Shown in pieces: positions 8,820 through 18,282 of a stretch of DNA of 64,000 nt (position 1 is its first letter; each line of letters opens with the position of its first letter). Source of the stretch: Dechloromonas hortensis. Lineage in GTDB: Bacteria > Pseudomonadota > Gammaproteobacteria > Burkholderiales > Rhodocyclaceae. The notes below the pieces were generated by a model. That model worked only from the letters and a program-made list of their open reading frames with translations. It did not search any database and had not been told where the DNA came from. Where the stretch lies: assembly GCF_009469765.1 (NCBI RefSeq), contig NZ_SSSQ01000002.1, positions 496,001 to 560,000 on the forward strand. The letters are read 5' to 3'. The translations under genes were made by a program, and so were the position numbers.

Positions 8820-8887
8820 TGCTATCTCCTTGCCCGCACCGCTCATCTGCGGGTACGGGCGCAAGGTTAAGGATTTGCTGAACTAAC

Positions 8888-10360
8888 TCAGGCGGCCTTC
8901 TTGACTTCTTCGGCTGCAACCTTCTTCCAGGGCGGCACGAGGTTGCCCCAGACCGGGCTGGCCAGAGCGATGTCCATGTCGCGGGCGAAGATGGCGAAGC
9001 CGTCGTAGCCGTGGTACGGGCCGGAGTAATCCCAGGAGTGCATCTGGCGGAGCGGAATGCCCATCTTCTGGAAGATGTACTTTTCCTTGATGCCGGAGCC
9101 GACGAGGTCGGGCTTCAGCTTCTTGACGAACTCTTCCAGCTCGAAACCGGTGACGTCGTCGTAGAGCAGGGTGGCATCACCCATTTCCTTGATCGTGCGG
9201 TCATAGTCGTCGTTGTGGCCGAATTCGTAGCCGGTGCCGATCACTTCCATGCCGAGATCTTCGTAGGCGCCGATCACGTGACGCGGGCGCAGACCGCCGA
9301 CGTAGAGCATGACCTTCTTGCCTTCGAGGCGCGGTTTGTACTTGGCGATGATCTCGTCCATCATCGGCTTGTAGCGGGCGATGACGGCTTCGGTCTTTTC
9401 CTTGATGGAATCGTCGAAGAAGGCAGCGATGCGGCGCAGCGATTCGATGATCTTGGTCGGGCCGAAGAAGTTGTATTCCAGGTAAGGAATGCCGTACTTC
9501 TCTTCCATGTGGCGGCTGATGTAGTTCATCGAACGATAGCAGTGCAGCAGGTTCAGCTTCACTTTCGGCGTGTTCATCATTTCGGCAATGGTGCCGTCGC
9601 CGGACCACTGAGCGACGACCCGCAGACCCATCTCTTCGAGAAGAATACGGGTTGCCCAGGCATCGCCACCGATGTTGTAGTCGCCGATGATGGCAACGTC
9701 GTACGGGGTCGATTCGTAGGGCTGGCCGTCACGCTTGTCGAGGACCCAGTCGCGGATCGCGTCGTTGGCGATGTGGTGGCCGAGCGACTGCGAAACGCCG
9801 CGGAAGCCTTCGCAGCGCACCGGGACGACCGGCTTGCCGATACTGGCGGAACCCTTCTTGGAGACCGACTCGATGTCGTCGCCGATCAGGCCGATCGGGC
9901 ACTCGGACTGAACCGAGATCCCCTTGTGCAGCGGGAAGAGCTGTTCGACTTCGTCGATCAGCTTGGCCAGCTTCTTGTCGCCGCCGAACACAATGTCCTT
10001 CTCCTGGAAATCGGAGGTGAAGTTCATCGTGCCGAAGGTATCGACGCCGGTGGTGCCGACGTAGTAGTTGCGGCGACCGGCGCGGGAATACTGACCGCAG
10101 CCGACCGGGCCGTGCGAGATGTGGATCATGTCCTTGATCGGACCCCAGACCACGCCCTTGGAGCCGGCGTAGGCGCAACCACGGATGGTCATGACACCGG
10201 GCAGGGACTTGCGGTTGGACGTGATGCACTTCTTGGATTGTTCAACGGATACGTCGTTGGCCGCGAGATGCTTGGCGCGGTCCTTCTTGGCTTTTTCCGG
10301 ATAAACCTCAAGCACCTCGGCAATGAGGGCTTCGGTTTCTTCGCGAGACAGAGTCGTCAT
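8888..10360 (-). CDS. nifD: Nitrogenase MoFe protein alpha chain
   Basis: 490 aa, typical for NifD. Visible signatures are the P-cluster region [18 protein letters not shown], the [15 protein letters not shown] segment with a P-cluster Cys, the FeMo-co Cys in [10 protein letters not shown] (residues about 275) and the cofactor His in [14 protein letters not shown] near residue 445. It holds the FeMo-cofactor and reduces N2 together with NifK. A strong GGAGGA ribosome site precedes the ATG. Second gene of the operon, after a hairpin downstream of nifH. Confidence 0.98.
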   Translation of the reverse strand: MTTLSREETEALIAEVLEVYPEKAKKDRAKHLAANDVSVEQSKKCITSNRKSLPGVMTIRGCAYAGSKGVVWGPIKDMIHISHGPVGCGQYSRAGRRNYYVGTTGVDTFGTMNFTSDFQEKDIVFGGDKKLAKLIDEVEQLFPLHKGISVQSECPIGLIGDDIESVSKKGSASIGKPVVPVRCEGFRGVSQSLGHHIANDAIRDWVLDKRDGQPYESTPYDVAIIGDYNIGGDAWATRILLEEMGLRVVAQWSGDGTIAEMMNTPKVKLNLLHCYRSMNYISRHMEEKYGIPYLEYNFFGPTKIIESLRRIAAFFDDSIKEKTEAVIARYKPMMDEIIAKYKPRLEGKKVMLYVGGLRPRHVIGAYEDLGMEVIGTGYEFGHNDDYDRTIKEMGDATLLYDDVTGFELEEFVKKLKPDLVGSGIKEKYIFQKMGIPLRQMHSWDYSGPYHGYDGFAIFARDMDIALASPVWGNLVPPWKKVAAEEVKKAA

Positions 10361-10412
10361 TTTTTCCTCCTGACGTCGCCACCAATCTGTGGCCGACGTA
10401 CTGGTTGAAAGT

Positions 10413-10434
10413 GGCGGGGAGCAACGCCCCCGCC
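10413..10434 (-). other. Hairpin between nifH and nifD
   Basis: GGCGGGG and CCCCGCC form a 7-bp all-GC stem with an 8-base loop, just downstream of nifH. No U-tract follows. Such a structure would let more nifH than nifDK mRNA persist, as is known for other nif operons; that effect here is an inference. Confidence 0.55.
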
Positions 10435-10453
10435 GGAGCTTGCGGGGTGGTGC

Positions 10454-11347
<894 letters not shown>

Positions 11348-11400
11348 TTAGTCTGTCAGTCGATTTGCGAAGGAATCATTGAGAGTCGCACCTCACCTTC

Positions 11401-11416
11401 TGCATGTTGCGTGCCA
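11401..11416 (-). promoter_or_regulatory. nifH: Sigma-54 promoter of the nifHDK operon
   Basis: The minus strand reads TGGCACGCAACATGCA: a perfect -24 TGGCACG, GG-N10-GC spacing, and -12 ATGC in place of TTGC. The predicted transcript start is about 55 bases from the nifH ATG. The upstream IHF and NifA sites support it. Confidence 0.88.
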
Positions 11417-11433
11417 GGTCGACTGGCAGACCG

Positions 11434-11446
11434 TAATCGATTGATT
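11434..11446 (-). promoter_or_regulatory. IHF binding site in the nifH promoter
   Basis: The minus strand reads AATCAATCGATTA, an exact fit to WATCAANNNNTTR. It lies between the -24 element and the NifA site, where IHF bending brings NifA to sigma-54 RNA polymerase in other nif promoters. Confidence 0.75.
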
Positions 11447-11451
11447 ATTAG

Positions 11452-12369
11452 ATGAAAAATGAAAATGTAGCGGCGCCGGTCAGCGTGGGGACATCCGACA
11501 ATTCCCCTCTGCTTTGTAGGGGTAACGACAACGGGGCGAGCGCAAGCGAGACAAACCCGCACCCAGCTTCACTGCCGCGCGACGCCCGCCTGCCGATCAA
11601 TCGCTGCAACCTGCCGGCCGTCGTCCTCGGCGGCCTGACTTACCAGCAACACCCCAGCCCCTTGTTGATCGACGGCGTCGCCGAACTGCATGCCGATCTT
11701 TTCCGCCGACTGAACGCGGTGCCGGCCGAGGCCCGGGCCGAGGTCTTCCGCGATTACCTGACCGTGCATTTCCGGCTGGAACGGCCGGAGGAAATCGGGT
11801 TCACAGGCCAGCGGAAGAGCCGGGCCAAGGCCAACTATGTGCGGATGATCCGCGGCTGGAGCTTCGATTCCGACAGCCGCGAGGGGGCGGTGCTCAAAGG
11901 CTGGGTCGAGTCGCGCTTCGGCCTGATGCCGCGCTACCACGGCCAGTCGCTGCGCGATCCATCGGGCGATGCCTACCGGCGCTATCTCGAAATGCGCTCG
12001 CAGGGGCTATATGGCACCAATGCGCTGGAGGCCCAGTTCGACCTGGTCTACGCCTATTGCCAGCTCGACCTGGCGCTGCGCCACCCGGGTGCCCGGCACG
12101 TCACGCTGTATCGCGGCGTCAACCGGATGGCCGACCATGAAGTACTGGAAAAAGGCGAGGGCGGTCGCTACGTCATCCTGCTCAACAACCTCAGTTCCTT
12201 TACCTGCAGCCGCGAGCGAGCCTGCGAGTTCGGCGACTACATCCTTGCGGTCAACGTGCCGCTGAGCAAGATTTTCTTCTACTGCGGCCTGCTGCCCGGC
12301 GTGCTGCAGGGCGAGGACGAGTTTCTGGTCATCGGCGGCGTCGTCGATGTCACATTGTCGACAATCTGA
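11452..12369 (+). CDS. draT: NAD+-dinitrogenase-reductase ADP-ribosyltransferase
   Basis: Transfers ADP-ribose from NAD+ to Arg102 of NifH, switching nitrogenase off on ammonium or energy stress. 305 aa from the first ATG; the family core begins at about residue 47 (LPINRCNLPAVVLGGLTYQ) and runs to the end, including HVTLYRGVNR and SFTCSRERACEFGDYI. The first 45 residues are low in similarity to the family and overlap the IHF-proximal and NifA sites of nifH, so the true start may be a downstream non-ATG codon; no in-frame ATG lies between. draG, the removing hydrolase, is not adjacent. Confidence 0.92.
   Translation: MKNENVAAPVSVGTSDNSPLLCRGNDNGASASETNPHPASLPRDARLPINRCNLPAVVLGGLTYQQHPSPLLIDGVAELHADLFRRLNAVPAEARAEVFRDYLTVHFRLERPEEIGFTGQRKSRAKANYVRMIRGWSFDSDSREGAVLKGWVESRFGLMPRYHGQSLRDPSGDAYRRYLEMRSQGLYGTNALEAQFDLVYAYCQLDLALRHPGARHVTLYRGVNRMADHEVLEKGEGGRYVILLNNLSSFTCSRERACEFGDYILAVNVPLSKIFFYCGLLPGVLQGEDEFLVIGGVVDVTLSTI
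11515..11530. promoter_or_regulatory. NifA upstream activator site for nifH
   Basis: TGTAGGGGTAACGACA matches TGT-N10-ACA and lies about 100 bases upstream of the -24 box, the classic distance for nifH. It falls within the first codons of the divergent draT reading frame as drawn from its first ATG. Confidence 0.8.
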
Positions 12370-12393
12370 CGACTGCCGGGGTCGGGCGCTGAC

Positions 12394-12408
12394 TGGCGCG
12401 AATCATGC
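12394..12408 (+). promoter_or_regulatory. Possible sigma-54 promoter before the permease-kinase gene
   Basis: TGGCGCGAATCATGC keeps GG-N10-GC and has the same -12 ATGC as the nifH promoter, with one mismatch in the -24 box. The predicted start would fall at or next to the ATG at 12421, so this may be chance. A 12-bp palindrome ATTGTCGACAAT lies just upstream (12354-12365), over the draT stop. Confidence 0.3.
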
Positions 12409-12420
12409 ATAATTTCCGGC

Positions 12421-15400
12421 ATGCCTTCTGAAATCAGCAATCCCGTCCAGCGCGTCGTCAAGATCCGGCGCGACTACAACACCTGGGTCGCCAGCGAAAC
12501 GCTGGAGGATTACGCCCTGCGCTTCACGCCGCGCAGCTTCCGCAAGTGGTCGGAAATGCGCGTCGCCAACACCGCCTTCGGCGCTGCCTCCTTCCTGGTG
12601 CTGGAAGCGGTCGGCGCCACCATGCTGGTCAACGCCGGTTTCATCAATGCCTTCTGGGCCATTCTGGCGACCGGCCTGATCATCTTCCTGATCGGCCTGC
12701 CGATCAGCCAGACCGCCGCCAAACACGGGCTGGACATGGATCTGCTGACGCGCGGCGCCGGTTTCGGCTACATCGGCTCGACCATCACCTCGCTGATCTA
12801 CGCCAGCTTCACCTTCATCTTCTTCGCGCTCGAAGCGGCCATCATGGCCTACGCGCTCGAACTCGCCTTCCGCATCCCGCCGGCCTGGGGTTACCTGATC
12901 TGCGCCCTGGTCGTCATTCCGCTGGTCACCCACGGCGTCACCGCGATCAGTCGCCTGCAGGCGTGGACGCAGCCGCTCTGGCTCGGCCTGCTGGTCCTGC
13001 CCTACGCCTTTGTCTTCGTCGAGGAGCCGCAGGCGCTGGCCGGTCTGTGGCAATACGCCGGCCAGAACGGGGAGGGCGGCCGCTTCGATCCGCACCTCTT
13101 TGGTGCGGCGCTGACCGTCGGCATCGCGCTGGTCACGCAAATGGGCGAGCAGGTCGATTACCTGCGCTTCATGCCGGAAAAGACCGCCGCCAATCGCCGC
13201 CGCTGGTGGTTCGGCGTCGTCGTCGGCGGGCCGGGCTGGATCGTGCCCGGCATCCTGAAAATGCTCGGCGGCGCGCTGCTCGCCTGGCTGGCGCTGCGCA
13301 ATGCGGTGCCGGCCGACAAGGCGGTCGATCCGAACCAGATGTACCTGATCGGCTTTTCGCACGTCTTCGACAACACGACGCTGGCCATCGCCGCCACCGT
13401 GCTCTTCGTCGTCGTTTCGCAACTGAAGATCAACGTCACCAACGCCTACGCCGGCTCCTTGGCCTGGTCCAACTTCTTCGCCCGGCTGACGCACAGCCAC
13501 CCGGGGCGCGTCGTCTGGGTCGTCTTCAATACGCTGATCGCCTTGCTGCTGATGGAGCTCGACGTCTTCCGGGCGCTCGGCCAGGTCCTCGGCCTCTATT
13601 CCAACATCGCCATTTCGTGGATGGCGGCGGTGGTTGCCGATCTCGTCATCAACAAGCCGCTCGGCCTGTCGCCGCCGGGCATCGAGTTCAAGCGCAGCAA
13701 CCTCTATGACATCAACCCGGTCGGCGTCGGCGCCATGGGCATCGCCTCGCTGCTGTCGATCGGCGCTTTCGTCGGGCTGTTCGGGACCGGCATCCAGCCT
13801 TACGCCTCTTTCGTCGCACTGTTCTCGGCCTTGCTGATTTCGCCGCTGATCGCCTGGGCGACCGGCGGCCGCTACTATCTGGCCCGGCCGGCGGCGACTC
13901 CGGCGGTCAACGCCCAGAAATGCGTGATTTGCGAACGCGACTACGAAGGCGAGGACATGGCGCATTGCCCGGCCTACCAGGGCGCCATCTGTTCGCTGTG
14001 CTGTTCGCTCGATGCGCGCTGCCACGACCTGTGCAAGCCGGAAGCCAATCTGACGGCGCAATGGAATACCGTCCTCCGCCGCCTGCTGCCGGCGCCGGTT
14101 CTGCCTTACCTGGAGACCGGCCTCGGCCACTATCTGATGCTGATGACCGGCATCGTGCCGGTTCTCGCCCTGGTCCTCGGCGTGTTGTACACGCACGAAC
14201 TGCTCGCCCTCGGCGCTGAGCAGACGCTGCTGATCAGCGCGCTGCAGGACAGTTTCATCAAGGCTTTTGCCGCCTTGCTGCTGTTGTCCGGCGTCGCCGC
14301 CTGGTGGATGGTGCTGACCCAGCAGAGCCGGCAAGTGGCGCAGGAAGAATCGAACCGCCAGACGCAGTTGCTGATGCAGGAAATCGAATCGCACCAGCGC
14401 ACCGACGAAGCGTTGCAAAAGGCCAAGCTGGTCGCCGAGCAGGCCAACCAGGCGAAGAGCCGCTACATCACGGCGATCAGCCACGAGCTGCGGACGCCAC
14501 TGAACAGCATTCTCGGCTACGCGCAGATTCTCGACGCCGACGAAACCGTTCCGCCGCATCGCAAGCAGGCGGTCAGCGTCATCCGCAAATCGGGCGACCA
14601 TCTGCTGTCGGTCATCGAAGGCACCCTCGACATCGCCCGCATCGAGGGCGGCAAGCTGACGCTGGACGTCAAGGCACTCGATTTCCCCGATTTCATGCAG
14701 CAGATCGTCGGCATGTTCGAACTGCAGGCGCGCAACAAGGGCTTGTCCTTCGACTACCAGCCGACCGGCGAACTGCCGGCCGTGGTGCGGGCCGACGAGA
14801 AGCGGCTGCGCCAGATCCTGATCAATGTGCTGGGCAATGCCATCAAATTCACCGTGCGCGGCGGCGTCGGCTTCAAGGTCGAGTGCCGGCGGGAAATGGC
14901 GGTTTTCGAAATCCGCGACAGCGGCCCCGGCATCCCGGCCGCCGACCTCGACCGCATCTTCGAGCCCTTCGTCCGCGGCAGCACGGTGCAGGCCGGCGGC
15001 AGCGGCGTCGGCCTGACCATCGCCCGCATGCTGACCGACCTGATGGGCGGCGAGATGCAGGTCACCAGCACGCCGGGCGAGGGCACGCTGTTCCGCATCC
15101 GGCTCTTCCTGCCGCAGGTCCATTCGGCGCAGGCGGCGCGCGAACTGCCGAAACTCAACCGGGTCGGCTACGTCGGCGTGCGCCAGCGCATCCTGGTCGT
15201 CGATAACGAAAAGGTCGATCGCGACATGCTGCAGAGCGTGCTCGACCCGCTCGGCTTCATCGTCGAACAGGCGGCCAGCGGCTACGAGGCGCTGCAGGTC
15301 ATCCCGCGCTTCGCGCCGCACCTGGTCTTCATGGATCTCGGCATGCCCGGCATCGACGGCTGGGAAACGATCCGGCGCATTCGCCGGCAGCAGTTGAGCC

Positions 15401-15807
15401 AAGCCCACATCGCCGTGCTCTCGGCCAATGCTTTCGACAAGGGGCTGGAGAACGATGCCGGCGTCGCCGCCGAGGACTTCATCGTCAAGCCGCTACGCGT
15501 CCATGAACTGCTCGACTGGATCGGCCGCAAGCTCGGCCTGCAATGGGTGGCGGCCGATGCGCCAGTGCCGCCGCCAGCCCCGGCTGAGCCGCCGCCGCTG
15601 GTGGCGCCGGGCAGCGAACACCTGGCGGCGCTCGACGAGCTGATCGGCCTCGGCTACCTGCGCGGCATGCTGACCAAGCTGGCCGAAATCGAACGTCTGG
15701 ACCCGAAACATGGCGAATTTGTCCGTGTGCTGCGCGATCTGGCGCGACAATTCCAGTTCGATGCCATGAAGGAAATTCTCAGGAAAATGAGCCATGCCAA
15801 CCGTTGA
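12421..15807 (+). CDS. NCS1 permease-like / hybrid histidine kinase fusion
   Basis: 1128 aa. Residues about 30-490 form a polytopic domain like NCS1 (purine, cytosine, allantoin, hydantoin) permeases. A cysteine cluster follows (residues 501-539: CVICERDYEGEDMAHC, then CSLCC, C, C), then two membrane helices (about 565-640) and a short coiled coil. The kinase core has SHELRTPLN with the phospho-His near 688 and a GHKL ATPase domain with DSGPGIP. A receiver has its Asp near 972, and a helical tail ends the protein. It is probably a transporter-like sensor for a nitrogen compound, by analogy with the SLC5-domain kinase CbrA. It overlaps its response regulator by 14 bases. Confidence 0.85.
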   Translation: MPSEISNPVQRVVKIRRDYNTWVASETLEDYALRFTPRSFRKWSEMRVANTAFGAASFLVLEAVGATMLVNAGFINAFWAILATGLIIFLIGLPISQTAAKHGLDMDLLTRGAGFGYIGSTITSLIYASFTFIFFALEAAIMAYALELAFRIPPAWGYLICALVVIPLVTHGVTAISRLQAWTQPLWLGLLVLPYAFVFVEEPQALAGLWQYAGQNGEGGRFDPHLFGAALTVGIALVTQMGEQVDYLRFMPEKTAANRRRWWFGVVVGGPGWIVPGILKMLGGALLAWLALRNAVPADKAVDPNQMYLIGFSHVFDNTTLAIAATVLFVVVSQLKINVTNAYAGSLAWSNFFARLTHSHPGRVVWVVFNTLIALLLMELDVFRALGQVLGLYSNIAISWMAAVVADLVINKPLGLSPPGIEFKRSNLYDINPVGVGAMGIASLLSIGAFVGLFGTGIQPYASFVALFSALLISPLIAWATGGRYYLARPAATPAVNAQKCVICERDYEGEDMAHCPAYQGAICSLCCSLDARCHDLCKPEANLTAQWNTVLRRLLPAPVLPYLETGLGHYLMLMTGIVPVLALVLGVLYTHELLALGAEQTLLISALQDSFIKAFAALLLLSGVAAWWMVLTQQSRQVAQEESNRQTQLLMQEIESHQRTDEALQKAKLVAEQANQAKSRYITAISHELRTPLNSILGYAQILDADETVPPHRKQAVSVIRKSGDHLLSVIEGTLDIARIEGGKLTLDVKALDFPDFMQQIVGMFELQARNKGLSFDYQPTGELPAVVRADEKRLRQILINVLGNAIKFTVRGGVGFKVECRREMAVFEIRDSGPGIPAADLDRIFEPFVRGSTVQAGGSGVGLTIARMLTDLMGGEMQVTSTPGEGTLFRIRLFLPQVHSAQAARELPKLNRVGYVGVRQRILVVDNEKVDRDMLQSVLDPLGFIVEQAASGYEALQVIPRFAPHLVFMDLGMPGIDGWETIRRIRRQQLSQAHIAVLSANAFDKGLENDAGVAAEDFIVKPLRVHELLDWIGRKLGLQWVAADAPVPPPAPAEPPPLVAPGSEHLAALDELIGLGYLRGMLTKLAEIERLDPKHGEFVRVLRDLARQFQFDAMKEILRKMSHANR

Positions 15808-16747
15808 CCGCAGCCAACCGCCGATGCCCCTCGGCCACAGCATTTCGGACATCGTCCTGATCGTCGATGACATTCCGGAGAACCTCTCGCTGTTGCACGA
15901 TGCGCTCGATGAAGCCGGCCATACCGTGCTCGTCGCCACCAACGGCGAATCGGCGCTGCAGCGCGCCCGGCAGAGCCTGCCCGACGTCATCCTGCTCGAT
16001 GCGCTGATGCCGGGCATGGACGGCTTCGAGGTGGCGCGTCGGCTGAAGGCCGATTTCGCGACCCAGCACATTCCCATCGTCTTCATGACCGGGCTGACCG
16101 AAACCGAGCACGTCGTCGCCGCCTTCGCGGCCGGCGGCGCCGATTACGTCACCAAGCCGATCCGCCCGCCGGAAGTGCTGGCCCGCATCGCCGCCCACAT
16201 GCAGAACGCCCGTCAGATGAAGCAGGCACGGAGTGCGCTCGATGCCTTCGGCCAGGCCACGGTGGCGGTACGGGCCGCCGACGGCAAGCTGGTCTGGCAG
16301 ACACCGCTGGCCAGGAAACTGCTCAAGGCCTACTTCGCCAACCCGGAGGAAGTGGCGCCGGAAGAGCTGCTGCAGTGGATCGCCAGCGCCAACCTGGCCC
16401 GCCGCGACAGCCGCGAGCCGAATACCCTGCTGGTCGCCGAGGGCAACCGCCGGCTACTGGCTTCCTTCCACGACCAGACCGGCGATGACGAGTGGCTGGT
16501 CGTGCTGCGCGAGGAAAACGACGCCTCGGCCATCGAATCGCTGATCGCCGCCTTCCGGCTGACCCAGCGCGAGGCCGAAGTGCTTTACTGGGTGGTGCAG
16601 GGCAAGACCAGCAACGACATCGGCGACATCCTCGGCAACAGCCCGCGCACGGTGAACAAGCACCTGGAGCATGTTTTCGAGAAGCTCGGCGTCGAAACGC
16701 GCACCGCGGCGGCCAATCTGGCGATGAGCAAGATGCGTGGCAATTAA
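15794..16747 (+). CDS. LuxR-family response regulator, partner of the permease-kinase
   Basis: 317 aa. An N-terminal receiver (residues 16-130; acidic pair VDD near 25, phospho-Asp in ILLDALMPG near 70, Lys in YVTKPIRPP near 118) is followed by a PAS-like linker and a C-terminal LuxR helix-turn-helix (LTQREAEVLYWVVQGKTSNDIG, residues about 255-310). The start lies inside the 3' end of the kinase gene, so the pair is translationally coupled. Its targets are unknown; nearby nitrogen genes are plausible candidates. Confidence 0.9.
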   Translation: MPTVDRSQPPMPLGHSISDIVLIVDDIPENLSLLHDALDEAGHTVLVATNGESALQRARQSLPDVILLDALMPGMDGFEVARRLKADFATQHIPIVFMTGLTETEHVVAAFAAGGADYVTKPIRPPEVLARIAAHMQNARQMKQARSALDAFGQATVAVRAADGKLVWQTPLARKLLKAYFANPEEVAPEELLQWIASANLARRDSREPNTLLVAEGNRRLLASFHDQTGDDEWLVVLREENDASAIESLIAAFRLTQREAEVLYWVVQGKTSNDIGDILGNSPRTVNKHLEHVFEKLGVETRTAAANLAMSKMRGN

Positions 16748-17000
16748 AGGGGTGATTGCGAAGAATAATGTTTGTAGGGGCCGGATATGGCTCAGCATTC
16801 TGGGCGCCTGTTTTTCGGCCTTTGCGGACCTTGAGACTCACTTGGTTCTACGTCAACAATGGCTACGACAACTGACGTTGAGCCACCGCAATGAATTGGC
16901 TTCTTGTAGGTACTATCCGCTATGCAAAATTGCCTGGCCATGCTTCCCTCCTACATAGAGCAGATCCCGTGACGACGATGCAATACACAGAGAACACGCT

Positions 17001-17912
17001 ATGAAGACCACAATACTTGGTGCTGGTGCAGTCGGCTGCTTTTATGGCGGAATGCTGGCTCGCGCTGGACGGGAGGTTGTCCTGATTGGCCGCGCTGTCC
17101 ATATCGAAGCTATTCGTTGCGGCGGGTTGCGCATGCAAACGCAAAGTTTTGACGAACAGGTGCTGGTTTCCGCCTTTACTAATGCTGCTGCTGTCGCTGG
17201 TTCAAAGTTGGTACTTTGCTGTGTCAAATCAAACGATACTTTGCAAGCAGCCAAAGACATGGCTCCCCATCTCGACCCTGACGCGATCGTGTTGAGCCTG
17301 CAAAATGGCTACGACAACGCCGAACGCCTCCAGAAGTCCCTCGGTCGGCTTGTATATCCGGCCGTTGTTTATGTCGCCACCGAAATGGCCGGCCCCGGAC
17401 ATCTACGTCATCACGGACGCGGCGAACTGGTCATTGGTCAATTTGCCGGGAGTTCAGAGGTTGTCGCCGAATTTGCACTCGCAGGCGTCCCTGTGAGTGT
17501 CTCCGACAATGTGGCCGGTCAACTCTGGGCAAAACTGATTATCAATTGCGCCTATAACGGGCTCTCCGCGATAACGCAAATGCCCTACGGACAGATTGTC
17601 GCCGGGGATGGGATGAGAGAGGTCATCGACGACGTCGTCAATGAATGCCTGGAAGTTGCCAAGGCCGACGGGGTGAGCGTGCAGAATGACATTCGTTCCG
17701 CCGTAGCCGGCATTGCGCAATCGATGGCCACGCAAATTTCTTCAACTGCTCACGATGTCGCGCGTGGCCGGCTAAGCGAAATCGATTACATCAATGGATA
17801 TGTCGTGCGCCGGGCGGCGATTCATGGAATCCGGACGCCAGCTAATCGCACCATCCTTGCCTTGGTAAAGCTACTCGAACAACGTAACGCAGAATCAAAA
17901 TCACTCATTTAA
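17001..17912 (+). CDS. 2-dehydropantoate 2-reductase family protein
   Basis: 303-aa PanE/ApbA family oxidoreductase. The N-terminal Rossmann motif GAGAVGCFYGGMLARAG (residues 7-23), the CCVKSNDT segment and the C-terminal family pattern KLIINCAYNGLSAIT with catalytic Lys near 180 are present. The named enzyme reduces ketopantoate with NADPH for pantothenate synthesis. The family also includes paralogues with other substrates, so panE is not assigned. Base composition is less GC-rich than the flanks and the next 370 bases contain possible IS debris, which hints at acquisition. Confidence 0.85.
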   Translation: MKTTILGAGAVGCFYGGMLARAGREVVLIGRAVHIEAIRCGGLRMQTQSFDEQVLVSAFTNAAAVAGSKLVLCCVKSNDTLQAAKDMAPHLDPDAIVLSLQNGYDNAERLQKSLGRLVYPAVVYVATEMAGPGHLRHHGRGELVIGQFAGSSEVVAEFALAGVPVSVSDNVAGQLWAKLIINCAYNGLSAITQMPYGQIVAGDGMREVIDDVVNECLEVAKADGVSVQNDIRSAVAGIAQSMATQISSTAHDVARGRLSEIDYINGYVVRRAAIHGIRTPANRTILALVKLLEQRNAESKSLI

Positions 17913-18282
17913 AACCGGCGACTCCGGAATTTTGTGTAAAGCAACCTTTGCTTACCGTATCGACGAGAGACTGCTTAGGCCGAAATTCGGCCTCATCCCG
18001 GCGACAACGAGCTGGACCTCGGTCAAAGTGGTCAGTGGGAGTGGTTCAATTAAGTGGCCGGTGTCGTACTGGTTTCTGCCGTTGAATCGGCATACCATTT
18101 GAATAGGCGCAACCGTTACTTTCGAATGAGTACTCCTCCCCTAATCTGGCCAGCCAGCTATTCCAAATAGCGGTCGTCTTACCAAACTCAGGTTCAGCGA
18201 ATTGAACTGCTTCAAACTGCCGTTGGCGGCCTCACCCTGTAGGCTATGACCTGCTGATGGTAATGCACCGACTTAATTGCAT
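17913..18282. other. Non-coding stretch with possible IS remnants
   Basis: No convincing gene. The first part (GGAATTTTGTGTAAAG near 17928-17943) resembles the ends of IS256-type elements. Around 18020-18065 the motif AGTGG-TCA / AGTGG-TTCAATTA / AGTGGCCGG recurs, like the multiple terminal repeats of IS21-type elements. No transposase fragment could be read. Identity is inferred from memory of such ends and is weak. Confidence 0.3.

Noticed and set aside
12403..15408. A 1001-codon open frame on the minus strand opposite the permease-kinase gene
   Set aside because: It is the antisense shadow of a GC-rich gene: biased composition, no domain, no ribosome site, while the plus strand has clear kinase motifs.
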